From Streptomyces violens (GTDB lineage Bacteria > Actinomycetota > Actinomycetes > Streptomycetales > Streptomycetaceae): a DNA stretch of 64,000 nt. Position 1 is the stretch's first letter. The number at the start of each line of letters is the position of its first letter. The DNA lies in NCBI RefSeq assembly GCF_000717745.1, contig NZ_JOBH01000002.1, forward strand, positions 496,001 to 560,000. The letters run 5' to 3'. The notes beneath the pieces were generated by a model. It made no database searches and was not told the DNA's origin. It saw only the letters and a list, made by a program, of their open reading frames with translations. Shown here one piece after another: positions 35,758-44,211 of the stretch. Position numbers and translations under genes: made by a program.

Positions 35758-37086
35758 TCAGTCCCCCGGCTCGCGGTCCGCGCGGTGCATGACGGTGGTG
35801 GCGCCGGGGAGGTGGCCGGCCGGGTCGCGGCGGCCGACCGTGCCGTGGCCGAGTACGCCGTGGTCGTAGGCGGTTTCGGCGTGGACGGTGAGGTCGAGGC
35901 CGGCCTGTTCGTGCTCGGGGTCCGCGCGGAAGCCCATGACCTTGTCGATGGCCTTGCCCAGGGCGTAGCTGACGAGGAAGGCGTACGCGCCGGTGGCGAG
36001 GACGGCGACGAGCTGCTTGAGGAGCTGGCCCGCGCCGCCGCCGGAGAACAGGCCGGCCGGGCCGTCCGTCATGGCCGAGGTCGCGAAGAAGCCGATGAGC
36101 AGGGTGCCGATGACGCCGGCGACGAGGTGGACGCCCACCACGTCCAGGGAGTCGTCGTAGCCGAAGCGGAACTTCCAGTTGACGGCGTACGAGCAGACCA
36201 CGCCGGCGACCAGGCCGATCGCGAGGGCGCCCCAGATGCCCACCGAGCCGCAGGACGGGGTGATCGCGACGAGCCCGGCGACCGCGCCGGAGGCGGCGCC
36301 GAGCGTCGTGGCGTGCGCGTCGCGGCGCTTCTCCACCAGCAGCCAGCCGAGCAGGCCGGTGCAGGCCGCCGCCTGGGTGTTCAGCAGCGCCATGGCCGCC
36401 TTGCCGTCGGCGGCGACCGCCGACCCGGCGTTGAAGCCGAACCAGCCGAACCACAGCAGCCCGGCACCGAGGATCACCAGCGGCAGGCTGTGCGGCCGCA
36501 TGGCTTCCTTGCCGAAGCCGAGCCGCGGACCCAGTACGAGCGCGAGGGCCAGGCCGGACGCGCCGCAGTTGACCTCGACGACGGTGCCGCCCGCGAAGTC
36601 CAGCGCGCCGAGCTTGTCCAGGATCCAGCCGCCGGGCGCGAACACCCAGTGTGCGACCGGTACGTAGACGAGGAGCGTCCAGAGCGCGGCGAACGCCACC
36701 CAGGCGCCGAAGCGGGCGCGGTCGGCGATGGCGCCGCTGATCAGCGAGACGGTGAGGATCGCGAAGGTGAGCTGGAAGGCGGCGAAGAGGGCGGTCGGGA
36801 TGTTTCCGGTGACGCTCTTCGGGCCGATGCCGTGCATCCCGAGGTGGTCCAGGCCGCCGATCAGGCCGAGGCCGGCGTCGGGGGCGAAGACCAGGCTGTA
36901 TCCGATCGCGAGCCAGACGACGGTGACGACGGCGATCGCGACGAAGCTCATCATGAGCATGTTGAGCACGCTCTTGGAACGCACCATGCCGCCGTAGAAC
37001 AGCGCCAGGCCCGGCGTCATCAGCAGGACCAGGGCCGTGGCGGCCAGCAGCCAGGCGGTGTTCCCGGAGTCGATTCCGGCAGGCAT
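35758..37086 (-). CDS. amtB: Ammonium transporter (Amt/Mep/Rh family) with Glu at first twin-His position
   Basis: 442 aa with about 11 membrane helices. The Amt pattern is clear: LFYGGMVRSKS, DFAGGTVV (the conserved Asp163), and DVVGVHLVAGVIGTLL (His320, the second pore histidine). The first pore histidine, normally in GTVVH, is replaced by Glu171 (GTVVEVN). The same swap is known in yeast Mep1/Mep3 and alters transport behaviour. Start ATG 37086 has GAAGG 9 nt upstream; the TTG at 37095 is too close to it. Unlike the usual streptomycete locus, glnK and glnD are not next to it. Confidence 0.92.
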   Translation of the reverse strand: MPAGIDSGNTAWLLAATALVLLMTPGLALFYGGMVRSKSVLNMLMMSFVAIAVVTVVWLAIGYSLVFAPDAGLGLIGGLDHLGMHGIGPKSVTGNIPTALFAAFQLTFAILTVSLISGAIADRARFGAWVAFAALWTLLVYVPVAHWVFAPGGWILDKLGALDFAGGTVVEVNCGASGLALALVLGPRLGFGKEAMRPHSLPLVILGAGLLWFGWFGFNAGSAVAADGKAAMALLNTQAAACTGLLGWLLVEKRRDAHATTLGAASGAVAGLVAITPSCGSVGIWGALAIGLVAGVVCSYAVNWKFRFGYDDSLDVVGVHLVAGVIGTLLIGFFATSAMTDGPAGLFSGGGAGQLLKQLVAVLATGAYAFLVSYALGKAIDKVMGFRADPEHEQAGLDLTVHAETAYDHGVLGHGTVGRRDPAGHLPGATTVMHRADREPGD

Positions 37087-37200
37087 GTGGGTCAACCTTC
37101 CCGCCCGGCGGGGATGACAGGGGGCGACGCCGGGCCAGGGAAGAGAGTGACCCGCCGCAATTTCCGCTTTCGAACACCGGTGTTTCCGCGACGTTTCGCG

Positions 37201-38883
37201 TTACGTCGGCGTTTCCCGCAGCTCCCGGCGCAGGATCTTGCCCGTGGCCGTTTTCGGCAGATCATCCAGGAAGGATATGGAACGCGGGTATTTGTAGGCC
37301 GCCATCTGCTCCCTGCAGTACCCGATCAGCTCCTCCTCCGTGACGGATTCGCCCCGTTTGACGGACACGAACGCCTTCACCGTCTCGCCCCGGTACGCGT
37401 CCGGCACGCCGACCACCGCCGCCTCGCGGACCGCCGGATGGCCGTACAGCACGTCCTCCACCTCGCGCGGCCAGACCTTGTACCCGGCCGCGTTGATCAT
37501 GTCCTTCTTGCGGTCCACGAGGTAGAACCAGCCGTCGGCGTCCATGAAGCCGACATCACCGGTGCGCAGCTCGCCGCCGGGCAGCGCCGCGGCGGTGGCC
37601 TCGGGCTTGTTCCAGTACCCGGGCACGACCTGCGGCCCCGACGTGGCGATCTCCCCGGTCTCCCCGACCGGCACTTCCTCCCCGCGCTCGTCGAGGATCC
37701 GCACGACCGTGTTGAAGACCGGCACGCCCACCGACAGGGCGCCCGACTCCGGATCGACCGGCGCCTGCGCGCCGAGCGGAACGGCATGCGAGGGCGAGTT
37801 GGTCTCCGTCAGCCCGTAGATGTTGTGGATGTACCGCCCCGTCGCCTTCTCGAACTGCTCGTTGACGGCCGGGGCGATGGGCGCACCGCCGGAGTAGACG
37901 ACGCGGAGCGAGGAGAAGTCCTCGCGGGTGGCGTCCGGGGCACCGGCCAGGCTGATGAAGACGGTGATCGCGCCGACCGTGAACGTCGGCCGGTGCTCGC
38001 GCAGCGCGTCCAGGACGACGCCCGGGTGGAAACGGTGCGCGAGGACCAGCGGGCAGGGCAACAGCAGGGCGAGCGCCAGATGCCCGATCAGCCCGGTGAT
38101 GTGGAACAGCGGCGCGACGCCCAGAATGCTGTCGTCCTCGCCCAGCCGCATCCACTCCCGGTACGTACAGGCGTTGAACACCATCGTGCCGTGCGTGTTC
38201 AGGGCGCCCTTGGGCTCTCCGGTGGTGCCAGAGGTGTAGGTGAGGACGGCGATGTCGGCGGGGGCGGGTGATGCGGGGGCGGGGGTGCGGCCCGCGTAGC
38301 GATCGACGAGCGCACGGAGGTCGAGCGTCCCCCGCGGACGCCCCCGGCGCGTACCGTCGAACAACCGCGGATCGTCGCGCGTCTGCCAGTCCAGCGGCGA
38401 ACAGGTGACAACGGTGGCGACCTGCGTGGCACCGCTACCGATGACGCCTTTCGCCACCTCCTCGTACAGCTCGTCCAGGCACAGCAGCGCGCTCGCGCCG
38501 GAGTCGATGAGCAGATACCGCAGCTCGCGCGCCTTGTTCATCGGATTGACGGCGACCGCGGCGCCGCCGGCCTTCCAGGCGGCGAGCAGGCCGATGACGA
38601 AGGCCGGGTCGTTCTGGAGGTACAGCGCGAGCCGGTCGCCGGGCGCGAAGCCGTGCTCGGCCAGGGCGACGGCGAGCGCGTCGGAGGCGGCGTCGAGGTC
38701 CGCGAGGGTGAGGACGCCGTCGAAGTACCGGATCGCCTCGGTGCCGGGGCTGCGGGCGACCGAGGCCCGGAAGGCGTGGAGGAGGGTGGGGTGTTCGGGG
38801 GTGATGTCGGGCGGGGTTCCCTCGGCGTACCGCGCCAGCCACGGGCGCTCCGTGTAAGGGCTGCAGGCGCTGTGGGCGCTCAC
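37201..38883 (-). CDS. Acyl-CoA synthetase, AMP-binding (fatty acid-CoA ligase-like)
   Basis: 560 aa. Activates a carboxylic acid as acyl-AMP then acyl-CoA. The P-loop-like A3 motif TYTSGTTGEPKGA, A5 (IYGLTETN), the A7 region (RTGDVGFMDADGWFYLVDRKKDMI) and the C-terminal catalytic lysine motif PKTATGKILRREL are all intact. The GTG at 38883 overlaps the stop of the upstream cyclase gene (GTGA), indicating shared expression and perhaps one pathway in which the cyclase-fold enzyme releases an acid that the ligase activates. The acid is unknown. Confidence 0.88.
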   Translation of the reverse strand: MSAHSACSPYTERPWLARYAEGTPPDITPEHPTLLHAFRASVARSPGTEAIRYFDGVLTLADLDAASDALAVALAEHGFAPGDRLALYLQNDPAFVIGLLAAWKAGGAAVAVNPMNKARELRYLLIDSGASALLCLDELYEEVAKGVIGSGATQVATVVTCSPLDWQTRDDPRLFDGTRRGRPRGTLDLRALVDRYAGRTPAPASPAPADIAVLTYTSGTTGEPKGALNTHGTMVFNACTYREWMRLGEDDSILGVAPLFHITGLIGHLALALLLPCPLVLAHRFHPGVVLDALREHRPTFTVGAITVFISLAGAPDATREDFSSLRVVYSGGAPIAPAVNEQFEKATGRYIHNIYGLTETNSPSHAVPLGAQAPVDPESGALSVGVPVFNTVVRILDERGEEVPVGETGEIATSGPQVVPGYWNKPEATAAALPGGELRTGDVGFMDADGWFYLVDRKKDMINAAGYKVWPREVEDVLYGHPAVREAAVVGVPDAYRGETVKAFVSVKRGESVTEEELIGYCREQMAAYKYPRSISFLDDLPKTATGKILRRELRETPT

Positions 38884-39833
38884 TTGATCACCACGGGGTT
38901 GACGGGGGCGCCGGTGGCGCGGTGCACCTTCAGCGGCGCCGCGGTGTAGAGGAAGGTGTACCGGCCGTCCTCCGCGCAGCTCGCGGCGAGCTTCTCCAGG
39001 TCGCAGATCTCGGTGAGGGCGATGCCGAGGTTGCGCATCAGGGCGCAGTGCAGGGGCAACGCGAAGCCGGTCCCGGGCTCGATGGTCCGCTCGTTGGCGA
39101 TGGTGTCCGTGACCAGGTTGGGGATCTCCTTCTCCTGGAACCACCGCACCAGCTCGGGGCTGTACGTCAGCCCCGGCTCGCAAAAGTCCTCGTAGAACGC
39201 GTCGCCCTGCTCATGGAAGAGCGCGAGGAAGTTGGTCCGGACGAGGAGGATGTCGTGCGGCTCGATGGCGGTGCCCTGCGCCGCCGCGCACGCCTCCAGG
39301 TCCTCGTGGGTGAGGGTCTCGCCCGCCTCCAGGCACTTCTTGCCGCGGAAGCGCGCCATGTCGAGGAGGATGCCGTGGCCGGCCACGCCGCGTTCGGCGA
39401 TCGGCTCGACGCTGGCCTTGTCCAGCCCGCCGATGGTCGTCCGGGCGTCGTACCCGTTCCAGATCTTCCCGCCGTACCAGACGTGGCCGAGCGCGTCGTA
39501 CTGCGTGGACCCCTGCAGAAAGGCGTCGATCTTGTCATCGGCGTAGTGCAGACCGCCGGGCGCGGCGGGGGCGTCGGCGTCGTCCCAGTTCGACTCGTCC
39601 ATGATCATGGTGCGCTCGGCGGGCGAGCGACCCGGCCACACGGGGTCGCCCTTCGGGTCGCCGATGAGCCGCTGCAGGGTGAAGACCTGCCCGGAACGGA
39701 TCTGCGCCGCGCCGCGCAGCACCTCGGCCGCGTCGAGGTAGTTCAGCGCGCCCACCTCGTCGTCCGGCCCCCACTTGCCCCAGTTGGTGGGGGCGTCGCG
39801 GAGCAGTTCTTCCATGGTCGTGATGTCGGTCAT
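38880..39833 (-). CDS. Cyclase-family hydrolase (kynurenine formamidase-like fold)
   Basis: 317 aa. Member of the metal-dependent cyclase/formamidase superfamily. The metal site normally HxGTHxD appears as the variant YDALGHVWYGG near residue 115-125. Other family blocks are NWGKWGPDDEVGALNYL at the N-terminus, GHGILLDMARFRGKKCLEAG and the C-terminal LGIALTEICDLEKLA. ATG 39833 is preceded by GAGGAAGG. It is the first gene of a two-gene unit with the acyl-CoA synthetase. Substrates of this NWGKWGPDDE subgroup are generally uncharacterised. Confidence 0.82.
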   Translation of the reverse strand: MTDITTMEELLRDAPTNWGKWGPDDEVGALNYLDAAEVLRGAAQIRSGQVFTLQRLIGDPKGDPVWPGRSPAERTMIMDESNWDDADAPAAPGGLHYADDKIDAFLQGSTQYDALGHVWYGGKIWNGYDARTTIGGLDKASVEPIAERGVAGHGILLDMARFRGKKCLEAGETLTHEDLEACAAAQGTAIEPHDILLVRTNFLALFHEQGDAFYEDFCEPGLTYSPELVRWFQEKEIPNLVTDTIANERTIEPGTGFALPLHCALMRNLGIALTEICDLEKLAASCAEDGRYTFLYTAAPLKVHRATGAPVNPVVIK

Positions 39834-39954
39834 CGGAACACGCCTTCCTCGCTCACGGATCAGGCAGGGGCACCGCACAGGCACCTACCAACCGCTCGGT
39901 TTGGCAATGCGCTGACTACTGTGAATCAACCTTCAACTACCCGTCAACGGGTCG

Positions 39955-41007
39955 TCAGTCGTGTGCCGACGGCAGGGGGCGGCCGGCGGTCGACTGCACG
40001 GCTGTGGCCAGGGCCAGGGCGGCGATGTCCGGGCCCGAGCAGCCGCGTGAGAGGTCGTGGAGGGGGGCCGCCAGGCCCTGGAGGAGGGGGCCGATGGCGG
40101 TGGCGCCGCCGAGGCGTTGGGCGATCTTGTACCCGATGTTGCCGGCGGCCAGGCCCGGGAAGATGAAGGTGTTGGCCTGGCCCGCGACGGGCGAGGCGGG
40201 GGCCTTGGCGCGGCCGATCGCGGGTACGGCGGCCGCGTCGTACTGGAGGTCGCCGTCCACCTCCAGGCCCGGATCGGCCGCCCGGAGGAGGCGTACCGCG
40301 TCGCGGACCCGGTCGACCTGGGGGTGCTGCGCGCTGCCCTTCGTACTGAAGGAGAGCAGCGCCAACCGCGGCCGGTCGTCGGTGAGTTGCTCGTACGTGG
40401 TGGCCGTGGCGCGGGCGATGTCGGCGAGTTCCGCGGAGGTGGGGTCGACGACGACGGCGCAGTCGCCGTAGCCGAGGGCGCGGCCGTCGGGCAGCACCAT
40501 CAGGAAGCTGCTGGAGAGCGTGCGGATACCGGGGGCGAGGCCGACGACGTAGAGGCCGGCGCGCAGAACGTCGGCGGTGGGGCGGTTGCTGCCCGCGACA
40601 CAGCCGTCGACGTCGCCGAGGCGGAGCGCGGTGGCGGTGAGGAAGAGGGGGTCGGCGGCCAGCTCGCGCCGGTCGTGGGAGGTGAGCCGGCGGCGTGCCT
40701 CCAGCGCTTCGGCGAGCGCGTCCGCGCAGCGGGGGTCGGCGGCCAGCCGGGCGGGATCGAGGACGTCCAGGGCGTCGGGATCCTCGGGGAGCTTGAGGTC
40801 GAGATCGGCGGCGAGTTCGCGGATGCGGGTGGGGGTGCCGGTGAGGACGGGGGTGACCGCGCCCTGTTCGGCCAGGTGAGCGGCGGCCCACAGGGCGCGG
40901 GGGTCGGTGCCCTCTGCTAGCGCGATGCGGGGCTTTCGGGGGGCGGTGCGGAGTCGTTCCGACCAGGTGGTGATCAGGGTTTCCGCCGGGGGCGGGGCGG
41001 TGAGCAT
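39955..41007 (-). CDS. pta: Phosphate acetyltransferase
   Basis: 350 aa. Interconverts acetyl phosphate and acetyl-CoA. It is the short, single-domain Pta form: PRIALAEGTDPRALWAAAHL at the N-terminus, DGCVAGSNRPTADVLRAGL in the middle, and LQYDAAAVPAIGRAKAPASPVAGQANTFIFPGLAAGNIGYKIAQR near the C-terminus are the typical blocks. ATG 41007 has GAGGAG 11 nt before it. No ackA is adjacent. It lies 338 bp downstream of xsc on the same strand, which fits a role in turning the acetyl phosphate released by Xsc into acetyl-CoA. Confidence 0.92.
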   Translation of the reverse strand: MLTAPPPAETLITTWSERLRTAPRKPRIALAEGTDPRALWAAAHLAEQGAVTPVLTGTPTRIRELAADLDLKLPEDPDALDVLDPARLAADPRCADALAEALEARRRLTSHDRRELAADPLFLTATALRLGDVDGCVAGSNRPTADVLRAGLYVVGLAPGIRTLSSSFLMVLPDGRALGYGDCAVVVDPTSAELADIARATATTYEQLTDDRPRLALLSFSTKGSAQHPQVDRVRDAVRLLRAADPGLEVDGDLQYDAAAVPAIGRAKAPASPVAGQANTFIFPGLAAGNIGYKIAQRLGGATAIGPLLQGLAAPLHDLSRGCSGPDIAALALATAVQSTAGRPLPSAHD

Positions 41008-41345
41008 GACGGCGGCGCTCCTCGGTGGCTGGGGGCTGGGTGGACCGGCTGCCGGCCGGTGGCGGGTTCCGCTGTGCCCACCCGTTCCGCCCCAGCGGAA
41101 CGACTGCCCACAGCGGGGGGCGTCAGGGGCGCGGGGAACTGCGCGACCAGCCACAACGGTGGCGCACCCGCCGACGGCGAAAGCGGGGCGCCCCGGCGGG
41201 CGAATCCGGAGAACCCCGGGGCGCACGGCCCCGCCGCCCGGACAGGGCAACCCGCGACGGGAGCCGCACCCGGTGGACGCCGTCCGCACGACGTCCACCG
41301 GACCGGCCGTACCGGAGTGCGGTCCGGTACGGGTACAGGCACCGG
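41008..41345. repeat. Intergenic repeats between xsc and pta
   Basis: 338 bp without a gene. From 41071 there is a stretch resembling 7500-7584: GCCCCAGCGGAACGACTGCC plus CACAGCG (41089-41115) differs from the argG-argH copy at two positions. Right after it CAGGGGCGCGGGGAACTGCG (41124 onward) starts another segment I recognise as widespread in Streptomyces intergenic regions. The GC-rich remainder holds short inverted repeats. Confidence 0.55.
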
Positions 41346-43154
41346 TTACACGTAGTCCTGGTACTTCTCCAGGTACCGCACCGGCTTCTGCAGCGCGTCG
41401 CGGCGGAACGGGTCCCCCAGCTCACGCGTGCACATGATCTCGATGACCGTGGTCCTGCCCTCGTTCATCTGCGCGTCCACCGCCCGCTGCAGCGCCGGGC
41501 CGACGTCCTCCAGCTTCTCGACGACGATGCCCTCGGCGCCCATCGCCTGCGCGATGCCCGCGAAGGACTCGCTCTCCAGCTCGCCCGCGACGAAGCGGCG
41601 GTTGTAGAAGTCGACCTGGTTCTTCTTCTCGGCGCCCCACTGGCGGTTGTGGAAGACCACGGCTGTGACCGGGATGTCATGGCGTACGGCGGTCATGATC
41701 TCGACCATGCTCATGCCCCACGCACCGTCACCCGCGTACGCGATCGCCGGGCGGTCCATCGCCGCGGCCTTCGCGCCGATGATGGTCGGCAGCGCGTACC
41801 CGCAGTTGCCGAAGGACATCGGCGCGAAGAAGGAGCGCGGCTCCTCGAAGCGCAGGTAGCTGTGGGCGACGGAGTTGATGTTGCCGATGTCGGTGGAGAC
41901 CATCACCCGCGGCGGCATGGCCTTCTCCAGCTCGCGCAGGACCTGGCGGGGGTGCAGCCAGTTGCCGTCCTCCTGCTCCTGCTCGGCGATCATGTCGAGG
42001 GAGTAGGGGTCCTTCTCATGGGTCCACTCCGAGAGCTCCTGCTCCCACGCGTCCTTCTCCGCCTTGGTGCGCGCGGCACGCTCCTCGCGGGTGGCGTCGC
42101 AGGCGAGGGTGCGGTCCGCCAGCCGGTCGGTCAGCGCCGCGGCAGCGGCCTTCGCGTCGCCGCAGATGCCGACGGTGATCTTCTTGACCAGGCCGAGCAT
42201 CTTGTGGTCCGCGTCGATCTGGATGATCTTCGCGTTCTTGGGCCAGTAGTCCATACCGTGCTGCGGGAGGGTGCCGAACGGGCCGAGCCGCGTACCGAGC
42301 GCGATCACCACGTCCGCCTGCGAGATGAGCTTCATCGCGGCCTTGGAGCCCTGGTAACCGAGCGGGCCGCACCACTGCGGGTGGCTCGCGGGGAAGCTGT
42401 CGTTGTGCTGGTAGCTGTTGACGACCGGCGCCCCGAGGCGTTCGGCGAGCGCCTTGCACTCCTCCACGCCGTCGGCCATGACCACGCCGCCGCCGGAGAT
42501 GATGACCGGGAATTCGGCCGTGGCGAGCAGCTCGGCGGCCTCGGCCAGGCTCTTCTCGCCGCCGGGGCCGCGGTCCAGCCGCTGCGGGTCGGGGATCTCG
42601 GTCTCTATCTCGCCGTAGAAGTGGTCGCGCGGGATGTTCAGCTGGGTCGGGCCGATCTCGGAGAGGGCCCGGTCGAAGGCGCGCGCGGTGTACTCGGCCA
42701 TCCGCTTGGGGTTGTTCACATGCGCCTGGTACTTGGTGAACTCCTGGAACATCGGGAGCTGGTTGGCCTCCTGGAAGCCGCCCAGGCCCGTGCCCATGGT
42801 CCCCGCCTCGGGGGTGATCATCACGACCGGGCTGTGCGCCCAGTACGCGGCGGCGATCGCGGTGACGCAGTTGCTGATGCCGGGGCCGTTCTGGCCGATG
42901 ACGACGCCGTGCCGGCCGCTGACCCGGGCGTATCCGTCGGCCATGTGGGCCGCGCCCTGCTCGTGGACCACCGGGACCAGGCGGATGCCGGCCGGCGCGA
43001 AGATGTCCATGGCGTCCATGAACGCCGAGCCCATGATGCCGAAGATGTCGGTCACCCCGTTGGCCACGAGGGTCTCGACGAAAGCCTCCGAGGGCGTCAT
43101 CTTCTGCTGCCCGCTCACGACCGGGCGGCCGTCCGCCGTCTTCTTCTCGCCCAT
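41346..43154 (-). CDS. xsc: Sulfoacetaldehyde acetyltransferase
   Basis: 602 aa thiamine-diphosphate enzyme. Converts sulfoacetaldehyde and phosphate to acetyl phosphate and sulfite. The N-terminal TPP domain (FGIMGSAFMDAMDIF, VHEQGAAHMADGYAR), the central domain and the C-terminal GDGAWGMSMVEI...N cofactor motif are complete. Xsc-typical blocks include QNGPGISNCVTAIAAAYWAHSPVV and NCGYALPTIIGAKAAAMDRP. ATG 43154 follows GGAGGAG. Divergent from an IclR gene across a region of repeated operator-like boxes. Together with pta, ald and the aminotransferase it completes a taurine route. Confidence 0.92.
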   Translation of the reverse strand: MGEKKTADGRPVVSGQQKMTPSEAFVETLVANGVTDIFGIMGSAFMDAMDIFAPAGIRLVPVVHEQGAAHMADGYARVSGRHGVVIGQNGPGISNCVTAIAAAYWAHSPVVMITPEAGTMGTGLGGFQEANQLPMFQEFTKYQAHVNNPKRMAEYTARAFDRALSEIGPTQLNIPRDHFYGEIETEIPDPQRLDRGPGGEKSLAEAAELLATAEFPVIISGGGVVMADGVEECKALAERLGAPVVNSYQHNDSFPASHPQWCGPLGYQGSKAAMKLISQADVVIALGTRLGPFGTLPQHGMDYWPKNAKIIQIDADHKMLGLVKKITVGICGDAKAAAAALTDRLADRTLACDATREERAARTKAEKDAWEQELSEWTHEKDPYSLDMIAEQEQEDGNWLHPRQVLRELEKAMPPRVMVSTDIGNINSVAHSYLRFEEPRSFFAPMSFGNCGYALPTIIGAKAAAMDRPAIAYAGDGAWGMSMVEIMTAVRHDIPVTAVVFHNRQWGAEKKNQVDFYNRRFVAGELESESFAGIAQAMGAEGIVVEKLEDVGPALQRAVDAQMNEGRTTVIEIMCTRELGDPFRRDALQKPVRYLEKYQDYV

Positions 43155-43191
43155 GGTTCCACTCCTCCGAGACGCCGAGCTCACCGGCTTC

Positions 43192-43318
43192 GTTTCTGAA
43201 ATCGGTACGGGGTGTTCCTGAAATCAGGATCTGGCTGGACCATAGGGGTGCCGATCGCCGCCGTCAACGGATCGTTCAGGAAAACGAGACGGTGATAGCT
43301 TGTTTCTGGAATCCGAAC
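43192..43318. promoter_or_regulatory. Repeated IclR-type operator boxes between xsc and iclR
   Basis: Four related boxes: GTTTCTGAAATCGGTAC (43192-43208), GTTCCTGAAATCAGGATC (43214-43231, internally palindromic CCTG-AAAT-CAGG), GTTCAGGAAAACGAGAC (43274-43290) and GTTTCTGGAATCCGAAC (43302-43318). They lie in two pairs, one near each divergent gene. IclR regulators often bind such TTTC(N)GAAA-like elements. Confidence 0.7.
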
Positions 43319-43356
43319 CGGATTGAGACTGGTACACATACAGCCCTGGAGGTACC

Positions 43357-44172
43357 GTGGTCCCGCCACGCGAGCCCGATCCCGGCGCGGTGAACGGCGA
43401 CACGCCGACCATGCGCCTCTTCTCCCTGCTCGAACTGATCGCAGCCAAGGACCAGTTGGTCTCGCTGCAGGGCCTGGTCGAGGAGACCGGGCTGCCCAAG
43501 CCCACGCTGCACCGCATGCTCCAGCAGCTGGAGAGCGCGGGTCTGCTGATCCGGCAGAGCGACGGGCGGCACTACGGCACCGGCCACCGGCTGCGCCGGC
43601 TCGCCGAGAACCTCCTCCTCAACGCCACCCACCACGGCGCGCGCCACACCGTCCTGCGCCGCCTGGTCGAGGAGCTGGGCGAGAGCTGCAACATCACCAC
43701 GCTCTCCGGCAACGAGGTGGTGTATCTGGACCGCGTGGAGACCCCCGAGCCGCTCCGCTTCTATCTGCGGCCCGGCTCACGCGTCCCCACGCACTGCTCG
43801 GCCAGCGGCAAGATGATCATGTCCCAGATGAGCCCGGCCCAGCGCCGCAAGCTCCTCGCACACGCCCCGCTCAAGCAGTACACGCCGAAGACCATCACCG
43901 ATCTCGACGCCCTCGAAGAGGAGTTCAAGCGCGTCCGGCGGGATGGCTTCGCGCTGGACGACGAGGAGTTCCTGCCTGGTCTGGTGTGCGTCGCGGTACT
44001 GGTACCGGCCGTGGACGGCGGGCGCTCCAACATGTGCGTCGCGGTCCAGGCGCCGGTCATGCGGCTGACCGCCGACAAGGCGCTGTCGCTGCTGCCCGCG
44101 CTGCAGCGCGCCGCGGAGGCGATCGGCCGCATCGAGGCGGAGGGCACGCCGGAGGACGCGGCGGCGTCCTGA
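43357..44172 (+). CDS. IclR-family transcriptional regulator
   Basis: 271 aa. N-terminal winged HTH (LQGLVEETGLPKPTLHRMLQQLESAGLL, about residues 36-63) and a C-terminal IclR effector domain with GESCNITTLSGNEVVYLDRVET and PTHCSASGKMIMSQM. GTG 43357 has GGAGG 5 nt upstream. It diverges from xsc and shares the operator region, so it most likely controls xsc-pta and itself. A sulfonate or sulfoacetaldehyde inducer is inferred from context only. The CobS-like gene follows 40 bp downstream on the same strand and may be cotranscribed. Confidence 0.9.
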   Translation: MVPPREPDPGAVNGDTPTMRLFSLLELIAAKDQLVSLQGLVEETGLPKPTLHRMLQQLESAGLLIRQSDGRHYGTGHRLRRLAENLLLNATHHGARHTVLRRLVEELGESCNITTLSGNEVVYLDRVETPEPLRFYLRPGSRVPTHCSASGKMIMSQMSPAQRRKLLAHAPLKQYTPKTITDLDALEEEFKRVRRDGFALDDEEFLPGLVCVAVLVPAVDGGRSNMCVAVQAPVMRLTADKALSLLPALQRAAEAIGRIEAEGTPEDAAAS

Positions 44173-44211
44173 CCACCGCAAGAGGCGTTTCACCAGAGGA
44201 GTTCCCCGTAC

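Noticed and set aside
41008..41345. Small coding gene between xsc and pta
   Set aside because: Open frames here have no SD, no protein-like composition and overlap recognised intergenic repeats.
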